From the NCBI GenBank assembly GCA_017540265.1, contig JAFYBJ010000002.1, positions 1-44,269 of the forward strand: a stretch of DNA of 44,269 nt, given 5' to 3'. Of this stretch, positions 37,750 through 44,269 are shown piece by piece (position 1 is the stretch's first letter; each line of letters starts with the position of its first letter). The position numbers were made by a program, and so were the translations under genes. A model generated the notes under the pieces. That model saw nothing but the letters and a program-made list of their open reading frames with translations, was not told the DNA's origin and did not search any database. The DNA comes from Lachnospiraceae bacterium (lineage in GTDB: Bacteria; Bacillota; Clostridia; Lachnospirales; Lachnospiraceae).

Positions 37750-39543
37750 ATGGATACTGTTTTAGAAAGACTTAAAGCTCTACGAAAGAGGATGGATGAG
37801 GTTCAGGCTGATTATTATTTATGTGTTACCGGAGATCCCCATGGTTCGGAATATATAGCCGATCATTATAAGACAAGGGAATATCTTTCCGGTTTTACCG
37901 GTTCGAACGGTACGCTTCTTGTAGGGAAAAAGGATGCATATCTCTGGACGGACGGAAGATATTTCGTACAGGCGGAGAAGGAACTTGAAGGAAGCGGCAT
38001 AAAACTTATGCGTGACGGGGATGAAGGAGTGCCGAAACCTGCAGCATTTATTAAAGAGAAATTAAAAGCCGGCGACCATCTCCATACAGACGGCCGGGTG
38101 TTGTCTTCAGGTTTTGACATGGAGATCGCGGATGCCATAAAAAAGAAAAGAGTGATGTTTATCACAGATACCGATCTTGCAGGCGATATCTGGAAAAAAA
38201 GACCCGAAGACAGCGCAAGACCCATACGTATCCTTCCTGACAAACTTACAGGCAGAAATACCGAGGATAAGATACAAAAACTTTCAGTAAAGATAAAAGA
38301 TGCCGGTGCGGCGTCACATGTCATAACTTCACTTGAAGAGCAGATGTGGCTCTTTAATCTGAGAGGTGACGATATAAAATGCACTCCGGTTGCATATTCC
38401 TATACCGTCATAAACGGGAAGGATGTTTATCTTTATCTGAAAAAAGAAGCAATAAGCAAAAAGCTTCTTACATACCTTGAGCAGATGGAAATATGCGTAA
38501 AGCCCTATGAAATCTTTTACGAAGATCTGGAGCGTATGCAGCTTAAAGCTCCCATACTTATCGATCCGTCTTCATTAAATTTCAGGATATACCAGATACT
38601 TCGGATGAAGGGAAAGCTTACGGAAGCTGTAGGCCCCGTAACCAGGTTAAAATCCGTAAAAAACAGCATAGAGATAAAGCATCTTAAGGATATTTATATA
38701 AAAGATTCGCTGGTGCTCGCAAGATTTTTACGTTTTATCAAAGAAAATGCCGCAAAGAAAAAGATAAACGAATACGAGGCAGCTTTAATGCTTGACAGGA
38801 TGAGGGCAGGGATAAAAGGCTTTAACGGGCTTTCTTTCCCTACGATAAGTGCCTTTGGAGCAAATGCCGCCATGATGCATTACGAAGCTCCCAAAGAGGA
38901 TTCTGCAGTCATCAAAGAAGGTTCTCTTTATCTTGTTGACTCAGGGGGACAATATGACGGCGGCACCACGGATGCCACAAGAACTCTTTTTATAGGGGAT
39001 GTAAACCGTAAGCAAAAGAGACATTTTACAAGAGTGGTCATTGCCATGTTAAGGCTTCAGAATGCCATATTTCTAAAAGGCTGTACGGGAGAGAATCTCG
39101 ATGTTATCGCCAGGGAACCTATATGGCAGATGGGCATGGATTATAAATGCGGCACCGGCCACGGTGTGGGATATATGCTTGGTGTCCATGAAGGACCTGC
39201 CGCGATAAGATGGCGCATGAATGCAAAAAAAGCAGCCGAACCCATACTTCCCGGAATGACGCTTTCAAACGAGCCGGGCGTGTATGTCGCCGGAAGCCAC
39301 GGAATAAGGATAGAGAATATCGAGCTCTGTGAGGAGATAGAAACAAATGAAGACGGAACCTTCTTACATTTTGTTCCTCTTACGTATGTTCCCATAGATC
39401 TCGACGGTATACTCAAAGATGAGATGCAGCCTGCTGATATTGAAATGTTAAATAATTATCATGCGGCAGTCTGTGATAAACTGATGCCCTTTATGGAAGG
39501 GGATGATGTGATGTGGCTTAAGGAAGCTACAAAAGCCATTTAA
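37750..39543 (+). CDS. Aminopeptidase P family protein (Xaa-Pro aminopeptidase)
   Basis: The 597-residue product matches the long, three-domain aminopeptidase P class that removes N-terminal residues preceding proline. Two creatinase-like N-terminal domains (GFTGSNGTLLVG, LWTDGRYFVQAE) precede a pita-bread catalytic domain. Its metal ligands are visible: Asp in YLVDSGG, Asp in GGTTDATRT, His in GTGHGVGYMLGVHEGP, Glu in TLSNEPGVYV and Glu in IENIELCEE. It is cytosolic, with no signal peptide. The gene is the third of the thrC unit; no terminator is seen before rplU, which has its own promoter. Confidence 0.95.
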   Translation: MDTVLERLKALRKRMDEVQADYYLCVTGDPHGSEYIADHYKTREYLSGFTGSNGTLLVGKKDAYLWTDGRYFVQAEKELEGSGIKLMRDGDEGVPKPAAFIKEKLKAGDHLHTDGRVLSSGFDMEIADAIKKKRVMFITDTDLAGDIWKKRPEDSARPIRILPDKLTGRNTEDKIQKLSVKIKDAGAASHVITSLEEQMWLFNLRGDDIKCTPVAYSYTVINGKDVYLYLKKEAISKKLLTYLEQMEICVKPYEIFYEDLERMQLKAPILIDPSSLNFRIYQILRMKGKLTEAVGPVTRLKSVKNSIEIKHLKDIYIKDSLVLARFLRFIKENAAKKKINEYEAALMLDRMRAGIKGFNGLSFPTISAFGANAAMMHYEAPKEDSAVIKEGSLYLVDSGGQYDGGTTDATRTLFIGDVNRKQKRHFTRVVIAMLRLQNAIFLKGCTGENLDVIAREPIWQMGMDYKCGTGHGVGYMLGVHEGPAAIRWRMNAKKAAEPILPGMTLSNEPGVYVAGSHGIRIENIELCEEIETNEDGTFLHFVPLTYVPIDLDGILKDEMQPADIEMLNNYHAAVCDKLMPFMEGDDVMWLKEATKAI

Positions 39544-39567
39544 CTTTAAAATATAAACATTTTTTCC

Positions 39568-39596
39568 TTGACATGGGTTTTAACGGATGGTATTAT
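39568..39596 (+). promoter_or_regulatory. Promoter of rplU-prp-rpmA
   Basis: Consensus TTGACA (39568-39573), 17-base spacer, TATTAT (39591-39596). This is the best sigma-A type promoter in the window. Confidence 0.88.
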
Positions 39597-39602
39597 TGCA
39601 AG

Positions 39603-39679
39603 GTATGCCGCACGGCGAGGTATAAGTCTGTCTGTACAGACACCACAGCCGGCGAGTCTCTTAAGAAGGAGGTGTGTCT
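39603..39679 (+). ncRNA. Putative L21 leader RNA of rplU
   Basis: The 77-base leader folds into an outer pairing GCCG (39607-39610) with CGGC (39650-39653) and a perfect inner hairpin GTCTGT (39626-39631), loop CTGT, ACAGAC (39636-39641). Position upstream of rplU and this layout resemble the L21 autoregulatory leaders described in Firmicutes. AAGGAGG (39666-39672) lies just downstream of the structure, so L21 could repress its own operon by binding here. I assign the family by position and structure, not by alignment. Confidence 0.65.
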
Positions 39680-39985
39680 ATGTACGCTATAATAGCAACA
39701 GGCGGAAAGCAGTACAAGGTGTCCGAGGGCGATATCATAAAGGTTGAGAAGCTTGCAGGCAATGCCGGTGATACTGTAACTTTCGATGATGTCATTGCCG
39801 TATCCGACGGAAGCTTAAAGGTCGGCAAGGATGTTTCCGGTGCAAAGGTAAATGCTACAGTTCTTGCACAGGGAAGAGACCGTAAAGTCGTTGTCTATAA
39901 GTATAAGCCCAAGACCGGCTATCACAAGAAGAACGGTCACAGACAGTGCTTTACACAGGTTAAGATCGATTCTATCAACGCTTAA
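39680..39985 (+). CDS. rplU: Large ribosomal subunit protein L21
   Basis: The 101-residue product begins [18 protein letters not shown] and ends with [12 protein letters not shown], diagnostic of L21, which binds 23S rRNA near L20. AAGGAGG is 7 bases before the ATG at 39680; the in-frame GTG at 39674 is rejected. The stop overlaps the next start by one base (TAATG), coupling L21 to prp. Confidence 0.97.
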   Translation: MYAIIATGGKQYKVSEGDIIKVEKLAGNAGDTVTFDDVIAVSDGSLKVGKDVSGAKVNATVLAQGRDRKVVVYKYKPKTGYHKKNGHRQCFTQVKIDSINA

Positions 39986-40308
39986 TGATCTGTGTGGTCA
40001 TCGAAAAAAGAGCGGATGGCGCTTATTCTTCCATTAAAACGAAGGGACATGCGCTGTTTGCGGATGCAGGAAAAGATGTGGTCTGCGCTGCGGCCTCGGT
40101 GCTTATCATTAATACCGTAAATGCCGTGGATGAGTTAACTTCCTGCAGGATAGAACTGCTGTCAGAGGATAAGGAAAAGGGGATCATAGAGGTCTCATTT
40201 CCGGAAGGAACCGATGAAAAGGGCACCCTGCTCATGGATGTGCTTGTTCAGGGACTTAAAGGGATAGCAAAAGACCACAGTGAAAACCTTGATCTTCGGA
40301 TCAGTTAG
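39985..40308 (+). CDS. prp: Ribosomal-processing cysteine protease Prp (YsxB family)
   Basis: Prp removes the N-terminal extension of L27 in Firmicutes and related bacteria. The 107-residue product has the catalytic pair H22 (in KTKGHALFADAGKD) and C34 (in DVVCAAASVL), the same numbering as reported for the Staphylococcus aureus enzyme. Its gene sits, as usual, between rplU and rpmA. It is coupled to rplU by a TAATG overlap. Its substrate is encoded 31 bases downstream and carries the matching cleavage motif. Confidence 0.95.
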   Translation: MICVVIEKRADGAYSSIKTKGHALFADAGKDVVCAAASVLIINTVNAVDELTSCRIELLSEDKEKGIIEVSFPEGTDEKGTLLMDVLVQGLKGIAKDHSENLDLRIS

Positions 40309-40339
40309 TATCAAAAACAGGGAATAGGAGGTATCGGAA

Positions 40340-40630
40340 ATGCTTATAAATTTAGACCTTCAGTTCTTTGCTCATAAGAAGGGTGTCGGCTCTACCAAAA
40401 ACGGCAGAGATTCCGAATCCAAAAGATTAGGAGCCAAAAGAGCAGACGGGCAGTTTGTAAAGGCCGGCAATATAATATACAGACAGCGCGGCACAAAGAT
40501 CCATCCGGGTCTTAATGTCGGCATCGGCGGAGATGATACTCTGTTCGCAAAAGCGGACGGCGTACTTCGTTTCGAAAGGCTTGGCCGTGACAGGAAACAG
40601 GCAAGCGTATATCCCAAGGCAGCTGAATAA
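40340..40630 (+). CDS. rpmA: Large ribosomal subunit protein L27 with cleavable N-terminal extension
   Basis: The 96-residue product starts [20 protein letters not shown]. The LQFF/A motif is the Prp cleavage site known from S. aureus; removal would leave AHKKG as the mature end that reaches the peptidyl-transferase centre. The body ([24 protein letters not shown]) is standard L27. A strong terminator follows at 40664-40710. Confidence 0.97.
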   Translation: MLINLDLQFFAHKKGVGSTKNGRDSESKRLGAKRADGQFVKAGNIIYRQRGTKIHPGLNVGIGGDDTLFAKADGVLRFERLGRDRKQASVYPKAAE

Positions 40631-40657
40631 TCAGTGCGGGGATTAAAGAACTATTGA

Positions 40658-42055
<1,398 letters not shown>

Positions 42056-42089
42056 AGCAGCAACATGGTAAATGAATAAGGAGTTTATG

Positions 42090-42419
42090 ATGGAATTAAG
42101 CAGCAAACAGAGAGCTTATTTAAGGAGCCTGGCATCAAATCTGGATCCGCTTTTCTCGATAGGAAAAAACGGCCTTACTCCTGAGGTGACGGAGGCTGTT
42201 TCGGAAGCCTTTGCCAACAGGGAACTTATCAAATTAAACATTCAGAAGAACCTTGCCGAAAATGAAGATAAGGCGTCTTTAATGGCGATGGCGGATATGC
42301 TTGCAGAGCGTACAAAGAGTACGAATGTATGCCTTACCGGCAGGAAGCTTGTGCTCTATAAGCCTTTTTCAGGTGAAAAGGAGAAGAGGGATGATCGCAT
42401 CATTCTTCCGAAAAAATAA
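42090..42419 (+). CDS. yhbY: YhbY-family RNA-binding protein (CRM domain)
   Basis: The 109-residue product is a single CRM domain (SSKQRAYLRSLASNLDPLFS, IGKNGLTPEV, GRKLVLYKP), as in YhbY/YqeI, which associates with pre-50S ribosomal particles. AAGGAG at 42078-42083 is 6 bases before the ATG at 42090 and only 3 before that at 42087. Its last 29 bases overlap nadD. The obgE-yhbY-nadD-yqeK order recalls the yqeH-yqeI-nadD-yqeK group of Bacillus. Confidence 0.93.
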   Translation: MELSSKQRAYLRSLASNLDPLFSIGKNGLTPEVTEAVSEAFANRELIKLNIQKNLAENEDKASLMAMADMLAERTKSTNVCLTGRKLVLYKPFSGEKEKRDDRIILPKK

Positions 42420-43107
42420 AGAAAAAAAAGAAGCTGCAGTTGCGCCGCGTAAGATATGCCTTTTTGGAGGCACCTTTGACCCCATTCATCTGGGGCATTT
42501 AAGGATGGCAGAAAAGGCATGCATGATATTTTCATTAGATGAAATGATCTTCATGCCAAGCGGTGATCCGTACTTAAAAACAGGCGTAAGCCCTGATGAA
42601 GACAGGTTTGAGATCACAAAAAGATCCGTATCGGAATATATTCATGACGATAAAGCTCTCTGGAGCGTATCGGATATGGAGATAAAAAGAGAAGGTGAGA
42701 CCTATACCTTCGAGACCATAGCCGAATTAAAAACGATATATCCGGGGGAACAGCTGTATTTTCTTGTGGGTGAAGATTCACTTCGTTATATGGAACATTG
42801 GAAGGATCCACAGCTTATCTTTGCCGACTGCATAGTGATCGCGGCTGCCAGACCTTCGAGGAAATCCCAGCGTTTTGATGATAGCGGCCATGAAATAACG
42901 GGAAGCGGCGAAAGAAACGTTGAAAGGATAGAAGATCTCCAGGCAAGGCTTATGCGCATGTTCCCTGCAGAGATCCATATAATGGATTTTTCGGACAACA
43001 TTTCTTCTTCGGATATCAGAAATGCTATTCGCGAAGGCCGCGGTATTTCGGATTATGTCACAGCATCTGCTGAAGCTTATATAAAAGACAGAGGTATGTA
43101 TCAATGA
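42391..43107 (+). CDS. nadD: Nicotinate-nucleotide adenylyltransferase
   Basis: NadD adenylates nicotinic acid mononucleotide in NAD synthesis. The 238-residue product has ICLFGGTFDPIHLGHLRMAE with the nucleotidyltransferase HxGH motif, FMPSGDPYLK, YFLVGEDSLRYMEHWKD, and the C-terminal SSSDIRNAI motif. It has an extra basic N-terminal 20 residues (SFFRKNKEKKEA). An AAGGAGAAGAGGG purine run precedes the ATG at 42391, inside yhbY. A longer frame from 42301 lies entirely in yhbY and is rejected. An ATGA overlap couples it to yqeK. Confidence 0.95.
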   Translation: MIASFFRKNKEKKEAAVAPRKICLFGGTFDPIHLGHLRMAEKACMIFSLDEMIFMPSGDPYLKTGVSPDEDRFEITKRSVSEYIHDDKALWSVSDMEIKREGETYTFETIAELKTIYPGEQLYFLVGEDSLRYMEHWKDPQLIFADCIVIAAARPSRKSQRFDDSGHEITGSGERNVERIEDLQARLMRMFPAEIHIMDFSDNISSSDIRNAIREGRGISDYVTASAEAYIKDRGMYQ

Positions 43108-43787
43108 GTGATATCATTCTACCTACAAAGGAAAGCTACGGAAAGGATCCTCTTGCTCTTCCCGGAACAGATATTTTAAAGGATGCTCCGTCTTTAAACG
43201 ATTCCTACGATTTTGTAAAGATAAAAAAGAAGCTTGCCAAAAAGCTTGATGCAAAGCGCTATGAGCATTCCATGGGTGTGGCTTATACGGCTGCTGCTCT
43301 TGCCATGGCCCATGGCGGAGATATGATAAAAGCCTATACCGCAGGCGTGCTCCATGACTGTGCAAAATGCCTTGAGGATAAGGAACGGGATGAGCTTTGT
43401 AAAAAATATAATGTGGAGCTTACGAAAACAGAGATCGAGCATCCTTATCTGATCCACGCGAAGCTGGGTGCTGTTCTGGCAAAGGAAAAATACGGAGTCG
43501 ATGATGCGGAGATAGCTTCAGCGATCCGTTATCATACCACAGGGCGCCCGGACATGACCTTGCTTGAAAAGATCATCTTCTCCGCGGATTTCATCGAACC
43601 CGGAAGAAAGCCGCTTCTCTGCCTCCCTCTTATAAGAAGCATTATATTCACGGATCTTGACAGGGCGGTATATCTGATACTTAAGCAGACACTTATCCAT
43701 CTGGAACACAAGGGACAGACCATAGATGAGAATTCACAGTTCGCCTGTGATTTCTACAGACGATATGCAAAGGAAGAAGACCTGTAG
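43104..43787 (+). CDS. yqeK: YqeK-family HD-domain hydrolase (Ap4A hydrolase type)
   Basis: YqeK proteins are metal-dependent symmetric Ap4A hydrolases that split diadenosine tetraphosphate to two ADP. The 227-residue protein has an additional N-terminal stretch of about 35 residues, then the HD domain with YEHSMGVAYTAAALA, AGVLHDCAK, HAKLGAVLA, IRYHTTGRPDM and SADFIEPGRK, which hold all the expected His/Asp ligands. It overlaps nadD by 4 bases. No terminator is visible before the next gene. Confidence 0.93.
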   Translation: MSDIILPTKESYGKDPLALPGTDILKDAPSLNDSYDFVKIKKKLAKKLDAKRYEHSMGVAYTAAALAMAHGGDMIKAYTAGVLHDCAKCLEDKERDELCKKYNVELTKTEIEHPYLIHAKLGAVLAKEKYGVDDAEIASAIRYHTTGRPDMTLLEKIIFSADFIEPGRKPLLCLPLIRSIIFTDLDRAVYLILKQTLIHLEHKGQTIDENSQFACDFYRRYAKEEDL

Positions 43788-43858
43788 TTCTAATTCTTTT
43801 TATACTATGATGTGGTCATTTAATCAAAATAATATTACTATCATTAAAGGTACAAACT

Positions 43859-44269
43859 ATGAAAAATAACAAATTATTTACAAAAATTTTATCCATATTT
43901 CTTGCTTTCGTGCTCCTTATTGAGGATCCTGCGATTGCCTTTGCATCTTCAGAAATGGATTTTGTATATGATAATGAATCTTCTTTAAGTGCATCGGATC
44001 CCTTTGCAGATGCATCTGCTGACAACGTTGATACTGATGATATTTTTTATTTTGAGGATAAAACCCAGGCTGACAGTGATATTTCCGAAGCACAGGAGAT
44101 AATAAGCTTCAGGGATGAGAATATAAAGGCCTATGCAATGCCTGATCACAGCGTGAAGATATGCTATTATCCGGAGGCGGTAAATTTTAGAAATGATGAA
44201 GGCGGATGGGAAACCATAGACAACCGCCTTCATTTTTCTTCTGCGGATGCCTTTTCCGGATTTGATGGC
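43859..44269 (+). CDS. N-terminus of a large secreted protein (partial at right edge), Rhs/wall-associated type suspected
   Basis: An ATG at 43859, preceded by AAAGG, opens a frame that stays open for 137 codons to the end of the window. It starts with a signal peptide (KLFTKILSIFLAFVLLIED, cleavage near AFA-SS), then an acidic Ser/Asp region. Residues around 98-130 (AYAMPDHSVKICYYPEAVNF, then GGWETIDNRL) match the pattern seen at the start of clostridial Rhs-repeat, wall-associated or DNRLRE-containing proteins. This is a motif impression only. If right, the gene would run several kilobases further and could end in a polymorphic toxin. Base composition is more AT-rich at the start than in neighbours. 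Confidence 0.7.
   Translation, partial: MKNNKLFTKILSIFLAFVLLIEDPAIAFASSEMDFVYDNESSLSASDPFADASADNVDTDDIFYFEDKTQADSDISEAQEIISFRDENIKAYAMPDHSVKICYYPEAVNFRNDEGGWETIDNRLHFSSADAFSGFDG

Noticed and set aside
40023-40235. Minus-strand frame opposite prp
   Set aside because: The plus-strand frame has the Prp catalytic His and Cys and the expected gene neighbours.

Overview
The window is a stretch of ordinary chromosome, most likely from an anaerobic Firmicute of the class Clostridia, family Lachnospiraceae. That placement is inferred from gene content: a serC-serA-DUF1015 group, cmk-ispH-rpsA, L27 with a cleavable N-terminal extension beside the Prp protease, a membrane-bound biotin-dependent decarboxylase cluster with a lipoprotein-type OadG, secreted Ig-like repeat proteins, and many extended -10 promoters (TGnTATAAT). 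The code is standard. No phage, transposase, CRISPR array or rRNA gene was seen, and no stretch longer than 300 bases lacks a gene.

Layout. (1) 1-6561: the tail of a surface-type protein, serine biosynthesis (serC, serA), a secreted seven-repeat protein and a DUF1015 protein with a DGHHR motif. (2) 6562-9992: a dispersed-type palindrome, then a glycogen-branching-enzyme homologue that appears to have lost its catalytic residues and ends in a charged helix, coupled by a 4-base overlap to an MscS channel. (3) 10016-14348: tRNA-Thr(CGT), alaS, a low-complexity DUF4190-like membrane protein, and rpsU with its own promoter, leader and terminator. (4) 14370-19275: a membrane-anchored phosphoesterase, then a three-gene MacB-type ABC system (ATPase, CARDB-like anchored protein, permease). 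(5) 19362-20847: scpA-scpB. (6) 20855-26310: a five-gene biotin-dependent, probably Na+-translocating decarboxylase operon carrying both an acyl-CoA carboxyltransferase and a pyruvate/oxaloacetate carboxyltransferase. (7) 26337-32038: RpiR regulator, HI0933-type flavoprotein, cmk, ispH, rpsA and cheR, nearly all overlapping. (8) 32081-35241: an RNase H-like exonuclease, a GH25-like membrane protein with an altered active site, and a two-AP2-domain protein with an HNH remnant. (9) 35330-39543: thrC, a response regulator with a ruined GGDEF motif, and aminopeptidase P. (10) 39568-43787: rplU with an apparent leader, prp, rpmA, obgE, yhbY, nadD, yqeK. (11) 43859 to the end: start of a large secreted protein, possibly Rhs/wall-associated.

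The most unusual element is the pseudo-branching enzyme coupled to an MscS channel. Next are the two-carboxyltransferase sodium-pump cluster, several genes whose start codon sits 7-8 bases after an extended -10 (candidate leaderless mRNAs), the unusual rpsU leader, and three proteins (GlgB-like, GH25-like, GGDEF-like) that keep their family fold but lose catalytic residues. All functional statements come from reading motifs by eye; no database search was run.
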